Counted from the first letter of the stretch, positions 30,451-40,474 are shown. The stretch is 64,000 nucleotides of DNA from Mesorhizobium sp. Z1-4 (GCF_004000235.1 NZ_RCIO01000001.1:248001-312000); one strand, 5' to 3'. The notes: generated by a model from the sequence alone, not told the origin. Numbers and translations are program-made.

Positions 30451-31794
30451 ATGACCCGAATTGGATCACTGATAGGCGCCACCATACTGGCGACCGCCGG
30501 CATAGCCGGCACAGCGCAAGCACAGGATTTTGATTTGCGCCAATTCGAGGGGACGACCCTCGACCTGCTCTATGCCGAAATCTCTTTCATTCCCGGCTTG
30601 AAAGAACTCCTGCCCGAGTTCGAGGAACTCACAGGCATTCACGTCAATATCGAAACGCTCTCGGAAGCCGCGGCGCGGCAGAAGGCACAGATCGAATCTG
30701 CTTCAGGCAGTGGTGCCTTCGACATCGTCGGCATTCAAAGCGGCAATCTTCCCCTTTACGTCCAGAATGGCTGGTTGAAGCCTGTCAGCGACTACTTCGG
30801 AAACCCGGCGGTTTCCAACCCGGATCAACTGGATATCGACGATTTCATTCCTTCTACGCTCCAAGGCATGGCCGTCGATGGCAATCAATATTGCCTGCCA
30901 TTCTTCGCTGCCACCGTCATGCTCTATTACCAGATCGACAAGTTCGAGCAGGCCGGCATCACTGAACCGCCGAAAACCTTCGAGGATCTGCTGGACGTCG
31001 CCAAGCGCGTCCACACACCCGAAGTACCCGCAATTGCGCTGCGTGGCAGCCCACCATCATCGGCAGGCAATATCTGGACATTCAATCTTTTCCTTTATGG
31101 CGAGGGCGGACGCTACTTCGCCGACTATCCCAATGACCTTAGCGTCACCGTGGATTCCCCCGAAGCTTTATCGGCGCTCGAAACCTTTGTGACGCTCAAG
31201 CGCGGCTACGCGCCCGAAGGCTCCGTCAACTTTGTTTTCGATGACGTTGTCACGGCCATGCAGCAGGGCAACGTGGTGATGGCCATCGACGGCGCGCCAC
31301 TTGCAGGTCGCATCCTGGATCCGGAACAATCCAAGGTTGCCGGCAATCTCGGTTTCGCTGTCGTACCCGGCGGCACCGCCGGCCCCAAGCCATCCTTCGC
31401 ATCGCACGGACTGTGTATTTCGGCCGCCTCGGACACGCCGGACGCAGCCTATCTGTTCCTCGAATGGGCGACCAGCGCCGAGACTATGGTCAAGATTTCG
31501 CAGAACTCGTCCTACCTGGCGACACCGCGCAACGCAGTCTGGGAAAACGAGGCATTCATCGAAAAGTACAATTTCGACTTTGGCGGCGGCTCGTTTCTCG
31601 CTGCCTATCAACAGAGCCTAGCGGTAGCACCGGCCGATTATTACCCACCCATCCCGGTATGGGGACTGATCAGCGACCGGATGGGACAGGCTGTGCAGGC
31701 TGCGGAAATCGGTCAGCAGACCCCTGCCGAAGCCCTAGCGGCGGCAAGTCGCGATATCTCCGATATCCTTAAAACCGAAGGCTATCGCAACTGA
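30451..31794 (+). CDS. ABC sugar-binding protein (cluster B)
   Basis: A 447-residue periplasmic binding protein with a Sec signal peptide ending GTAQAQ (residues about 1-25). The two-lobe CUT1 pattern is visible (GTTLDLLYAEISFIPG; LDVAKRVHTPEVPAIAL; AYLFLEWATSAE). The ATG has GGAGG upstream. It is followed within the operon by two permeases, an ATPase, a sulfatase and a mannitol-dehydrogenase-like enzyme. That suggests an unusual, possibly sulfated, carbohydrate ligand. A 10-bp perfect hairpin includes its stop codon. Confidence 0.92.
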   Translation: MTRIGSLIGATILATAGIAGTAQAQDFDLRQFEGTTLDLLYAEISFIPGLKELLPEFEELTGIHVNIETLSEAAARQKAQIESASGSGAFDIVGIQSGNLPLYVQNGWLKPVSDYFGNPAVSNPDQLDIDDFIPSTLQGMAVDGNQYCLPFFAATVMLYYQIDKFEQAGITEPPKTFEDLLDVAKRVHTPEVPAIALRGSPPSSAGNIWTFNLFLYGEGGRYFADYPNDLSVTVDSPEALSALETFVTLKRGYAPEGSVNFVFDDVVTAMQQGNVVMAIDGAPLAGRILDPEQSKVAGNLGFAVVPGGTAGPKPSFASHGLCISAASDTPDAAYLFLEWATSAETMVKISQNSSYLATPRNAVWENEAFIEKYNFDFGGGSFLAAYQQSLAVAPADYYPPIPVWGLISDRMGQAVQAAEIGQQTPAEALAAASRDISDILKTEGYRN

Positions 31795-31818
31795 CGCCAC
31801 AGCTGTCCGTGGCGTCAG
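31791..31818 (+). other. Intercistronic hairpin after the cluster B binding-protein gene
   Basis: CTGACGCCAC and GTGGCGTCAG form a perfect 10-bp stem with an 8-nt loop, then ATTTTG. The stop codon TGA lies inside the left arm. It could end a share of transcripts or protect the binding-protein message, so that the permease genes downstream are expressed less. Confidence 0.75.
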
Positions 31819-31881
31819 ATTTTGCGCCACGGGCACGCTCGGCTGGCGATCACTTGTTTCTTAAATCAGCAGAGAAATGCA

Positions 31882-32799
31882 ATGAGCCCATCTCAGGCAT
31901 TGTACGAACCATATTGGAAGCGCCGAAACCGCTCGTTCAGGCCGTTCCTGTTGCCGGCCCTGGCCTTGATCCTCGTTCTTACGGTGATTCCTCTGCTGAT
32001 CTCCTTGGCGATCAGTATGACCTCGCTATCCTATGTTAGCGTGCGCGGACCCCGGTTTATCTGGTTCGATAACTATATAAACCTGTTCGGCGATCCCCGG
32101 TTCATCCGCAGTCTATGGCAGAGCGCCGTCCTTATTTTTGGCCCGCTGCCGTTCCAGCTTCTTTTCGGCTTCCTGCTGGCCGTGGTGATGAATGAACGGC
32201 TGCGCGGGCTGGGGTGGCTCAGGGTCATCTTTATCGTCCCCATGTTCTTTCCTCCCATCGTGATGGGGCTGATGTGGAAAGTGTTGTTCACCCCGCAACT
32301 GGGGGGCATCAACTACTATCTTTCACTCTTGGGCATCAGCGGCCCTACCTGGTTGGCCGATCCGACATATGCGCTCATTTCCATAGTGATTGCCACCGTA
32401 TGGGGATGGACTCCTTTCGTGGCGATCATGTTTTACACCGCGATGCAAACCTTCCCCTCGGATCTCTACGAGGCGTCGCGTATCGATGGAGCCAGCTGGC
32501 TACAGCAGAACCGCTTCATTACCCTGCCATTGCTCCAAAACACCGCACTGGTTGTCATAGTCTTCAGGATCATGGAGGGCTTGGCCATCTTTCCCATCAT
32601 TTACGTGATGACTGCAGGAGGCCCCGCCGGCTCGACCGAGACCACGAACTTCTATGCCTTCGTCTCCGGGTTCGAGTTCCTCAAGGTCGGCTATGCGAGT
32701 TCAATCATTTTGACCTTCCTGGCGATCCTTTTGATCATACTGGCACCGTCGATCCGGATGCTTCTGGGTAATGTTCAACCCCGGGAGGCGAAGTTATGA
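31882..32799 (+). CDS. ABC sugar importer permease, MalF type (cluster B)
   Basis: A 305-residue permease from the ATG at 31882 (MSPSQALYEPYWKRRN). Another ATG 20 codons upstream is in frame but gives a non-family N-terminus. Six hydrophobic helices and the EAA loop YEASRIDGASWLQQNRF are present, and the last loop has TAGGPAGSTETTNFYAF. It overlaps the next permease by ATGA. The 87-bp gap before it contains the intercistronic hairpin. Confidence 0.92.
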   Translation: MSPSQALYEPYWKRRNRSFRPFLLPALALILVLTVIPLLISLAISMTSLSYVSVRGPRFIWFDNYINLFGDPRFIRSLWQSAVLIFGPLPFQLLFGFLLAVVMNERLRGLGWLRVIFIVPMFFPPIVMGLMWKVLFTPQLGGINYYLSLLGISGPTWLADPTYALISIVIATVWGWTPFVAIMFYTAMQTFPSDLYEASRIDGASWLQQNRFITLPLLQNTALVVIVFRIMEGLAIFPIIYVMTAGGPAGSTETTNFYAFVSGFEFLKVGYASSIILTFLAILLIILAPSIRMLLGNVQPREAKL

Positions 32800-33623
32800 A
32801 CCCGCGTAGCAAGGGTATCGTCGTCGCACTATACGGATTCGCCATATTCTGGGGCGGAGTTATTCTGGTACCGTTTTTCTGGCTGGCGGCTTTGTCGGTC
32901 AAAACACGGATCGACGCTTTCTCGGTCCCTCCCAAGTTATTCTTTGAGCCGACCTTCGTCGCCTATTCGGAAATTCTCCGGGACAGCAAGTTTCTTAGCG
33001 CCGTTCTGAACAGCGTCATTATTTCGGTCAGCGCCGTTACCCTGTCGCTGCTGGTGGCCGTGCCCGCTGCCTATGCGCTGCGAAACATGGTGGGTCCATT
33101 CCGGCGCAATTCCACGCTGGTTTTGCTGTTGCTTCGCATGGTGCCAGGCATGGTCTACCTGCTGCCCTATTTCGTGCTTTATGACCGAATTGGGTTGCTC
33201 GACACCCATATCGGGCTGATTCTCGTGCACCTAATCTTCAACGTTCCGCTCATCATCTGGATGTTGCTGCCGATTTGGGCCGCGATTCCCGACGATTTGG
33301 GCGAAGCAGCGCGTATCGATGGCGCGACCCTTCTGCAGACTCTCTTCCTGATCGACCTTCCGCTGCTCAAGGGAGGCATTCTCGCAAGTTCAATTCTCGC
33401 GTTCATCTTCTCCTGGAACGAATTTCTGTTCGCCTTGATCCTGGGCAGGCGCGAGGTGATCACGCTGCCGGTTGCGATCGTCAATTTCCTGGCCTTCGAG
33501 GGAACCGAGTGGGGCAAGATCGCGGCCGCATCCATGTTCATCGTGCTGCCCGCCATTATCTTCGGCTTCTTCGTCCGGCGCTACATGATCGCCGGCATGA
33601 CTGGGGGGGCGGTCAAGGGATGA
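32796..33623 (+). CDS. ABC sugar importer permease, MalG type (cluster B)
   Basis: A 275-residue permease with six hydrophobic helices. The EAA loop is LGEAARIDGATLLQTLFLID and the C-terminus RRYMIAGMTGGAVKG is typical of MalG-type subunits. It overlaps its partner by 4 bp and is followed after 48 bp by the ATPase gene. Confidence 0.93.
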   Translation: MNPRSKGIVVALYGFAIFWGGVILVPFFWLAALSVKTRIDAFSVPPKLFFEPTFVAYSEILRDSKFLSAVLNSVIISVSAVTLSLLVAVPAAYALRNMVGPFRRNSTLVLLLLRMVPGMVYLLPYFVLYDRIGLLDTHIGLILVHLIFNVPLIIWMLLPIWAAIPDDLGEAARIDGATLLQTLFLIDLPLLKGGILASSILAFIFSWNEFLFALILGRREVITLPVAIVNFLAFEGTEWGKIAAASMFIVLPAIIFGFFVRRYMIAGMTGGAVKG

Positions 33624-33671
33624 CGCCATCATCAACTAAATTGGCTCGGCAGACAGGTGGAGGACAAGAAC

Positions 33672-34754
33672 ATGGCTGATATCTCGCTGACTAACATCAC
33701 CAAGACATACGCCAATGGCGTAACCGCACTCGCGGAACTTGATCTACATGTGCAGGATGGCGAGTTCCTCGTTCTTGTCGGGCCTTCTGGCTGCGGGAAA
33801 TCCACTCTGCTCCGCATGATCGCAGGTCTGGAGGAAATTTCCGGCGGTGAACTGAAAATCGGCGGGCGGCTGGTCAACCAGCTCGAGCCGAAAGAGCGCG
33901 ACATTGCGATGGTCTTCCAGTCCTATGCGCTCTACCCCCACATGACCGTCGCCGAAAATATCGGCTTTCCGCTTCGCCTTGCCAAAATGCCGGCGGTGGA
34001 AATCGAGCGCCGCGTCGCCGATGTCGCCCAATTGCTGGAGCTGACACCGTACATAGATCGCCGCCCAGCAAACCTTTCGGGCGGACAGCGCCAGCGCGTT
34101 GCGATGGGGCGTGCCATTGTGCGCAAGCCATCGGTCTACCTGCTAGACGAGCCGCTCTCCAATCTCGATGCTAAGCTACGCGACCAGACACGTAGCCAGA
34201 TGGTCGACCTGCAGGCACGTCTCGGTGTTACCACCGTCTATGTCACTCACGACCAGGTTGAGGCCATGACGATGGGACACCGTGTTGCCGTGTTGAAAGA
34301 CGGCGTTCTACAGCAATGCTCAACGCCTCGCGAGCTCTACAGAAATCCCGTGAACAAGTTCGTCGCCGGTTTCATCGGCATGCCGTCGATGAATTTCATC
34401 AAGGTGACCGCGAGCGGCGAGATGGTGAATATGGGCCCACACAGGCTTGACGTTCCGCCCGCGCTTCAAAACGAAATCGTCCGGCTCGAGGGCCGGACCT
34501 TTACACTCGGCATCCGTCCAGAACACCTCGAATTGTCGGAGGCCGGCGTGCCCCTTGAGGTCACCGGTGTCGAGCACTTGGGTGCCGAGACCATCCTGCG
34601 CCTCGTCCTAGGCGACAGCGAAGGCGCCACGCAGATCGTGGTGCGCGTTGACGGCGACAAAAGGATCGAGCGGGGGGAGACGGTTCGCATCAAACTCACG
34701 GAAAAGCTCCACTTCTTTGCAGCAGACGGTGTCCGCATCGGCCCCGCATTCTGA
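33672..34754 (+). CDS. ABC sugar importer ATPase, UgpC/MalK type (cluster B)
   Basis: A 360-residue ATPase with Walker [10 protein letters not shown], signature LSGGQRQR, Walker [12 protein letters not shown] and the switch histidine in [10 protein letters not shown], followed by a C-terminal TOBE domain. I set the start at the ATG at 33672, since GGAGG lies 8-12 nt before it; an in-frame GTG five codons earlier overlaps that ribosome binding site. The sulfatase gene begins 17 bp after its stop. Confidence 0.93.
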   Translation: MADISLTNITKTYANGVTALAELDLHVQDGEFLVLVGPSGCGKSTLLRMIAGLEEISGGELKIGGRLVNQLEPKERDIAMVFQSYALYPHMTVAENIGFPLRLAKMPAVEIERRVADVAQLLELTPYIDRRPANLSGGQRQRVAMGRAIVRKPSVYLLDEPLSNLDAKLRDQTRSQMVDLQARLGVTTVYVTHDQVEAMTMGHRVAVLKDGVLQQCSTPRELYRNPVNKFVAGFIGMPSMNFIKVTASGEMVNMGPHRLDVPPALQNEIVRLEGRTFTLGIRPEHLELSEAGVPLEVTGVEHLGAETILRLVLGDSEGATQIVVRVDGDKRIERGETVRIKLTEKLHFFAADGVRIGPAF

Positions 34755-34771
34755 ATCGTGAGACAACATTA

Positions 34772-36253
34772 ATGAACAGACCGAATATTCTCTGGATTTG
34801 TACCGATCAGCAGCGCTGGGATACTTTGTCGTATCTCGGCCATCCGGGGGCCAGAACACCCAATCTCGACAAGCTCGCGCGGCAGGGCGTGCTGTTCGAT
34901 CGCGCATATTGCCAAAGCCCGATCTGCACACCGAGCCGCGCCTCGTTTCTCAGTGGCAAATACCCCATCGCGCACGGTGTTCACAAAAACGGCAATGCGG
35001 GATTTCCCAACCACACCACACTCGTTCCAAAATTGTTTCGAGATGCCGGCTACCGTACCGGCTTGATCGGCAAACTACATCTGTCCCGTGCCGAAGGCGT
35101 TGTCGAGGAGCGTCCAATAGACGACGGGTATGATGAATTTTACTGGAGCCATCATCCCGATCCTGATTGGCCCGAAAAGCACGACTATCACGATTGGCTG
35201 AAAGACAAGGGCATAGATGCTGCTGCTATCTACGATCCGTCTCGCGCCTATGGGGCCGGTGTCGATAGCAATCTGCACCAGACCAGATGGGCCGGCGATC
35301 GCGCGAAGTCCTTTATCAGGCGGCACAAGGGAAAACCGTGGTTCCTGAGCATGAATCTTTTCGATCCCCATCCGCCCTTTGATCCGCCGTTGGAATACCT
35401 GAAAAAGTTTGACCGCAATAAAATGCCCGGTCCGATTTTCGCCGAAAGCGACATCGCCCATCAGCAACGTTTCGTGGATGTGGACCAGCAGGCGCGCGTG
35501 GCTATCGACCCACGGCGCGGAGACCCGGATAATCAACTTTATGAAGGCACGCCTGAGCGCGATGCCTCGGCGACACATGATACTCCACCCGACATCTATG
35601 ACGCCAAGCAGATACAGGCCTGCTACCACGCCATGATCGCCTTCATCGACGACATGGTGGGCGAACTGATGGACGAACTGGACCTGACAGGCCAGCGTGG
35701 CGACACGATTGTCCTGTTCATGAGCGATCACGGCGAACTGCTCGGCGATCACGGCCTGATATACAAGGGATGCCGGTTCTACGAAGGCCTGACCAGGGTG
35801 CCGATGATGTTCTCGTGGCCCGAAAAAATCAGGGACGGGGTGATCTCGCGGGCATTGGTTGAATTGGTGGATATCCCCCAGACGCTACTCGAGGCCGCCG
35901 GCCTGCCCGAGCCGTTGGGTATGCAAGGAAGATCGCTTTACCCCTTGTTGAGCGGCGTCCTGCCGGCAGACCGCCACAAGTCGCATGTTCTTTGCGAGTA
36001 TTTCGACGCACTCGGTTTGCCGGAGGGGCGCAAGAGCCGAGCGACGATGTATTTCGATGGCCGTTACAAGCTTTGCATCTATCACGGCGTCGACCTTGGG
36101 GAACTCTACGATCTCCAGCAGGATCCTCAGGAGCTGAACGACCTATGGGAAAGCCCGGACTTTGCCGAGCTCAGATGCCGCCTGATAGCGAAACACTTTG
36201 ACGCAATGATGCTGGCAAGTGAGCCTGGGCCGGTGCGGGTGGCAAGCTACTGA
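34772..36253 (+). CDS. Type I sulfatase, cytoplasmic
   Basis: A 493-residue sulfatase that should hydrolyse a sulfate ester. The formylglycine motif CTPSR is at residues 52-56, with Cys52 as the residue to be oxidised. Metal ligands are in CTDQQRWD (Asp12) and FMSDHGELLGDHG near residue 318. There is no signal peptide: the protein begins directly with the first core strand (NILWICTDQQ). It therefore probably acts on a sulfated compound after import by the adjacent ABC transporter. No formylglycine-generating enzyme is encoded in the window, so maturation must depend on one elsewhere. The substrate is unknown. Confidence 0.93.
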   Translation: MNRPNILWICTDQQRWDTLSYLGHPGARTPNLDKLARQGVLFDRAYCQSPICTPSRASFLSGKYPIAHGVHKNGNAGFPNHTTLVPKLFRDAGYRTGLIGKLHLSRAEGVVEERPIDDGYDEFYWSHHPDPDWPEKHDYHDWLKDKGIDAAAIYDPSRAYGAGVDSNLHQTRWAGDRAKSFIRRHKGKPWFLSMNLFDPHPPFDPPLEYLKKFDRNKMPGPIFAESDIAHQQRFVDVDQQARVAIDPRRGDPDNQLYEGTPERDASATHDTPPDIYDAKQIQACYHAMIAFIDDMVGELMDELDLTGQRGDTIVLFMSDHGELLGDHGLIYKGCRFYEGLTRVPMMFSWPEKIRDGVISRALVELVDIPQTLLEAAGLPEPLGMQGRSLYPLLSGVLPADRHKSHVLCEYFDALGLPEGRKSRATMYFDGRYKLCIYHGVDLGELYDLQQDPQELNDLWESPDFAELRCRLIAKHFDAMMLASEPGPVRVASY

Positions 36254-36321
36254 GCGGAATTTCCCCGAACCGATAGTTTCGGCAGCGGCGCACAGATCGG
36301 CCGATCATTTTTGGAGCTTCC

Positions 36322-37806
36322 ATGACCCGGCTTTCCTTGGACAATCTCGACACGATAGCGGCAACCGCGAGCGTCCCTACCTATGCGCAGCGGAGTCTTT
36401 CAGCAGGCATCGTCCATTTCGGTGTGGGCAATTTCCATCGGGCACACCAGAGCGTCTATCTAGACGATTTGTTCAATGCCGGTCTCGACCATGACTGGGC
36501 TGTCATCGGTGCAGGCACTCGCACCGAAGACCTCAAGATGAAATCAGCACTAGAGAACCAGGATTTTCTGAGCACCGTGGTCGAGCAGGACGCGTCAGCG
36601 GCTCGTGCCCGAGTAACGAGCGTAATGATCGGCATGATCACACCCGGCGAGACGGCCCAGGTGGTCAGGCAGCTTGCCGACCCAAAAATCCGCATCGTAT
36701 CGCTGACGGTGACCGAGGGAGGGTATTATATCGACTCGACAACGCAACAATTCGATCCGACCCACCCCGAAATTCTCGCAGACGCCCGCAATCCCGAAGA
36801 CTGCCGAACGGTTTTTGGCCTCATCTATCTGGGCCTCAGAGCACGCAGGGATGCAGGAATTGCGGCGTTTACGGTTGTATCATGCGACAATATCCCGGGA
36901 AACGGCCGCGTAACTCGCGACGCCGTTGTCGGATTGGCCCGGTTGATGGATTCCGAAATGGCCGAGTGGATCGTCGCCAATGTGGCTTTTCCCAGCGGGA
37001 TGGTGGATCGCATCACGCCCGCAACATCGGACCGCGAGCGCGCAATCGTAAGCCGCGAGTTCGGCATTGAAGATGCAGCGCCGGTTTTTTGCGAGGAGTT
37101 CCGGCAGTGGGTGCTAGAAGATCATTTTCCGGCTGGCCGGCCGGCGCTGGAAAAGGTCGGCGTCCAGTTCGTACCCGATGTCGAGCCATTCGAGCTGATG
37201 AAAATCCGTATTCTCAACGGGGGGCATGCCACCATCGCCTACCCGGCGGCGCTCATGGACATCCATTTCGTTCATGATGCGATGAATGATCCGTTGATAC
37301 GGCAATTCCTTCATCGGGTGACATGTGACGAAATCATTCCTGTGGTGCCGCCCGTGCCTGACACCGATCTGGCAGACTACTGTCGATTGATCGAGCAGCG
37401 CTTCGCCAACCCGAGAATTGGCGACACAATATCCCGTCTGTGCCTTGATGGTTCGAACCGACAGCCGAAGTTCATTCTACCGTCATTGCGCGACCGCCTG
37501 CGCGACAACGCATCGATCGAAGGACTGGCGCTTGTTTCGGCATTCTGGTGCCGATATTGCTGCGGAACGACAGATGCGGGAAACGTGATAGCGCCCAACG
37601 ACCCCAATTGGGACCGCCTGACCGCCCGGGCAAGACTGTCGAAGGACAACCCCGCCAATTGGCTGGCCATGGACGACATCTACGGCTCATTGGGGCAGGA
37701 CAGCCGATTTTTGGGAGCGTTTGCGGCTGCGCTGACCATGGTATGGCGTGAAGGCACGCGCGCAACCTTGCAGACCTATCTGGCCGAACCCGGCAGACGC
37801 TATTAA
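36322..37806 (+). CDS. Mannitol-dehydrogenase-family oxidoreductase
   Basis: A 494-residue polyol-specific long-chain dehydrogenase of the MtlK/UxuB family (mannitol 2-dehydrogenase, fructuronate or tagaturonate reductase). The NAD motif is FGVGNFHRAHQSVYLDD near residue 35. The catalytic Lys-Asn-His set is in MKIRILNGGHATIAY near residue 300. The fructuronate-reductase and mannitol-dehydrogenase branches cannot be told apart here with confidence. It is the last gene of cluster B, 68 bp after the sulfatase, and probably oxidises or reduces the desulfated product. Confidence 0.92.
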   Translation: MTRLSLDNLDTIAATASVPTYAQRSLSAGIVHFGVGNFHRAHQSVYLDDLFNAGLDHDWAVIGAGTRTEDLKMKSALENQDFLSTVVEQDASAARARVTSVMIGMITPGETAQVVRQLADPKIRIVSLTVTEGGYYIDSTTQQFDPTHPEILADARNPEDCRTVFGLIYLGLRARRDAGIAAFTVVSCDNIPGNGRVTRDAVVGLARLMDSEMAEWIVANVAFPSGMVDRITPATSDRERAIVSREFGIEDAAPVFCEEFRQWVLEDHFPAGRPALEKVGVQFVPDVEPFELMKIRILNGGHATIAYPAALMDIHFVHDAMNDPLIRQFLHRVTCDEIIPVVPPVPDTDLADYCRLIEQRFANPRIGDTISRLCLDGSNRQPKFILPSLRDRLRDNASIEGLALVSAFWCRYCCGTTDAGNVIAPNDPNWDRLTARARLSKDNPANWLAMDDIYGSLGQDSRFLGAFAAALTMVWREGTRATLQTYLAEPGRRY

Positions 37807-38264
37807 CATGTTCTCCAGCTCCACGACTGCGCGGGAGTCGGCAAGATGTCTTGCTCGCAACCTATGATCCGGAGCGCGCGGGCATGCGTAATTTGCCTTG
37901 TCGACTCTGGTCAGATCCGTCCAAGCCCATGAACGCGGCGAAGGCCGAACCGCCCGCGGCCTTGTTCATTGCAGCCGACTCCTTCTGGAATGCGCCATCA
38001 AAGCCCAGGATCGAACATCTCGTTCAGTAGGTGGAAGTGGGCCGATCAGCGCCTATTCCTCGAACGCCAATCCGGTCCGTTGGCCCAATGTGTAGCCTCA
38101 AATGGTAGCCTTCAATCAAAGCCGGCTTTCGCAGTCGGCCTGCGCCCACGAATGCTAGACCTCGGGTTTGCCATGCATTAAGTTCTTTGGAACCTGAATG
38201 CGCGCGGCCGCTCGGTCGTTTGAGCGTGTGACCGCCTCTCCAGGAAACCAGACCCAAGGCCGCC
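37807..38264. other. 458-bp gap without a recognisable gene
   Basis: Between the dehydrogenase and the LacI gene I see no family-like reading frame, no tRNA, no clear terminator and no palindrome matching the operators elsewhere. Frames of up to about 110 codons exist on both strands but lack any sequence I recognise. The stretch GTAGCCTCAAATGGTAGCC (about 38092) has a short direct repeat of no evident meaning. Confidence 0.6.
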
Positions 38265-39296
38265 ATGGCGCAGCATAAGCGAACAGGCACGGTCGGAAAT
38301 CGCCCGACTTTGAAGTCGATCGCCGAAAGGACGGGGCTGGCGATCACGACGGTATCCAAAGCCCTGCGGGGTGACGGTAATTTCAGCGCCGAGACCGTTC
38401 AGCGCATTCGTCAGGTCGCCAATGAGATCGGCTATCGTCCGGACCGTTCGGGCGTTGGTCTGCGTACGGGAAAAACCTACACGATCACGGTAGCCTTCGA
38501 TCATTCGGAGGATATTTCGGATTTCGAGCGCCAGATTGTGTCCGGTGTTGCTTCGGAACTGAGCGGGACACGTTATGAACTCTCCTTGACGCCGGTATTC
38601 AAGGGCATGAACGAAGTCAGGCTGTTTCGCGGCATCGCTGCGATGCGGCGCGCGGATGGAATAATCTTCACCAACACCTCACCGCAGGATGTCCGGGCGC
38701 GGCTGCTCATGGAAATGGGGTTTCCGTTTGTCACCCACGGTCGCACGGCGCTGCAGCCCCAACATCCCTATTACGATTTCGACAATGAGAGCTTTGCGTA
38801 TTTCGCGGCCCGCAGGCTTGCCGCCAAGGGACGCCAAAGGCTGGCATACACGTCGGGTTCCACGGGCCTCACCTATCTGGAGCACACCTTGGCCGGTCTG
38901 GAGCGCGCCGCGTCAGAAACGGGTGTAGAGATCGGACAAGTATTTCCCAGCTCGGGCGTTTCCCCATACGCAGCAGCTCTGCATCAGGCGATTTGCGACG
39001 CCGCGCGTGCAGACAGGCTGCCGGACGGCATCATCTCCTCGAGCGACGTCGGCACGCTGGCCATGGTCGATGCGCTGCACGGAGCCGGTGTGGAGATCGG
39101 CAGGGACATCGACATCGTTTCCCGCAAGACGTCTTCCATACTCGACTTTTGCCACCCGCGCGTCGAGACGGTCTCAGAGGATCTTATGGAGGCCGGGCGC
39201 GTGCTCGCCCGGTTCCTACTACGCAGTATCGATGGCGAGCCGGCGGAAGATCTGCAAATTGTGGGCGCGCCCGTTTTCAGTTGGCGGCAGGAATAG
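38265..39296 (+). CDS. LacI-family transcriptional regulator (probable regulator of cluster C)
   Basis: A 343-residue repressor with HTH TLKSIAERTGLAITTVSKAL and an effector-binding domain (YTITVAFDHSEDISDFERQ). It is convergent with the cluster C operon, whose last gene ends 110 bp away, and no other regulator lies in that cluster. It is therefore the best candidate to bind the palindrome at 46880-46899, although that site is about 8 kb away. I see no copy of the palindrome before its own start, so it may not regulate itself. Confidence 0.92.
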   Translation: MAQHKRTGTVGNRPTLKSIAERTGLAITTVSKALRGDGNFSAETVQRIRQVANEIGYRPDRSGVGLRTGKTYTITVAFDHSEDISDFERQIVSGVASELSGTRYELSLTPVFKGMNEVRLFRGIAAMRRADGIIFTNTSPQDVRARLLMEMGFPFVTHGRTALQPQHPYYDFDNESFAYFAARRLAAKGRQRLAYTSGSTGLTYLEHTLAGLERAASETGVEIGQVFPSSGVSPYAAALHQAICDAARADRLPDGIISSSDVGTLAMVDALHGAGVEIGRDIDIVSRKTSSILDFCHPRVETVSEDLMEAGRVLARFLLRSIDGEPAEDLQIVGAPVFSWRQE

Positions 39297-39406
39297 CCGA
39301 AGGCGCCAACTGGAAACCCACGATCGACGGTTGTTCCAGCTTCGCAGGGATAAATGGGATCGGTCCGATACCCGCTGGGTCGCCTTGGAAGGTCGGGTAC
39401 GTGCTG

Positions 39407-40474
39407 CTATGCCAGGCGCTGGCCAGCCTGGTCGAACATGTGGGTATTCGCTTCCCTGAAACCCAGCCGGACCTCCTGGTCGACCCTGCACTCGGCTCCA
39501 TAGAACGCGCGCGCCGTGATCTTCTGTGTGCCGGAAACGAGATGGACGATGCTCTCATCGCCCAGATTCTCGATCAGGTCGACCCGCGCCATGAATGCCA
39601 GTTCACCCTCTTTCCCGCCAATGCTGACATGCTCCGGCCGCACGCCGATCGTGGCTGCATGGCCTATCCTGTCCGATGAAAGGCCAGCAAAGCTGATCGT
39701 GGCTCCCTCTTTGGTGACAAGCGTCTTGCCATCGACTTTGCTGACTTCGAAAAGGTTCATTTGTGGCGAGCCAATAAAGCCGGCGACAAAAGGATCGGTC
39801 GGCGCGTCGAACAGTTTCTTGGGCGTATCGAACTGACGGATCTGCCCCTTCTCCATCACCGCGATCCTGCTGGCCATCGTCATCGCCTCCACTTGATCGT
39901 GGGTGACATAGATAGTCGTGATGCCATGGTTACTGTGAAACTTCATCAGTTCCATCCGCATCTCGACGCGCAGCTTTGCATCGAGATTGGAGAGTGGCTC
40001 GTCGAACAGGATGATGCGGGGCTTGCGAACGATCGCCCGGCCGATGGCAACCCTCTGGCGCTGTCCGCCTGAAAGCTGTGCCGGCCTCCGGTGTAGCAAC
40101 TCTCCCAGCTGCAAAGCGTCGGCGACATCGCCGACACGCTGCTTGATTTCGGCCTTGCTGCAACCCTCCAGCTTCAGCCCGAAGCCGATATTCTCGCTAA
40201 CGCTCATATGCGGATAGAGCGCGTAGGATTGAAAGACCATGGAAATGCCACGCTCGCGCGGGTGCAGATCGTTGGCCAGCCGCCCGTCGATGAGAAGCTC
40301 TCCGCGCGTGATATCTTCGAGACCGGCTATCATCCGCAGAAGTGTGGATTTGCCGCAGCCCGAAGGCCCGACCAGAACGGTGAAGTCGCCTTCCTGAATA
40401 TCAATACTCAGATCGGGGATCACATTGACCGCCCCGAAATCCTTGCAGAAGTGCCGCGCCTGGAGAAGAGCCAT
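39407..40474 (-). CDS. ABC sugar importer ATPase, UgpC/MalK type (cluster C)
   Basis: A 355-residue ATPase with Walker [10 protein letters not shown], signature LSGGQRQR, Walker [12 protein letters not shown] and switch histidine [10 protein letters not shown], plus a C-terminal TOBE domain. The start is the ATG at 40474; 34 further upstream codons run back into the mannosidase gene and are not family-like. It is the last gene of cluster C, 10 bp after the mannosidase stop. Confidence 0.93.
   Translation of the reverse strand: MALLQARHFCKDFGAVNVIPDLSIDIQEGDFTVLVGPSGCGKSTLLRMIAGLEDITRGELLIDGRLANDLHPRERGISMVFQSYALYPHMSVSENIGFGLKLEGCSKAEIKQRVGDVADALQLGELLHRRPAQLSGGQRQRVAIGRAIVRKPRIILFDEPLSNLDAKLRVEMRMELMKFHSNHGITTIYVTHDQVEAMTMASRIAVMEKGQIRQFDTPKKLFDAPTDPFVAGFIGSPQMNLFEVSKVDGKTLVTKEGATISFAGLSSDRIGHAATIGVRPEHVSIGGKEGELAFMARVDLIENLGDESIVHLVSGTQKITARAFYGAECRVDQEVRLGFREANTHMFDQAGQRLA

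Noticed and set aside
37898-38181. Short frames in the 458-bp gap
   Set aside because: None has a recognisable start context, family similarity or conserved pattern.
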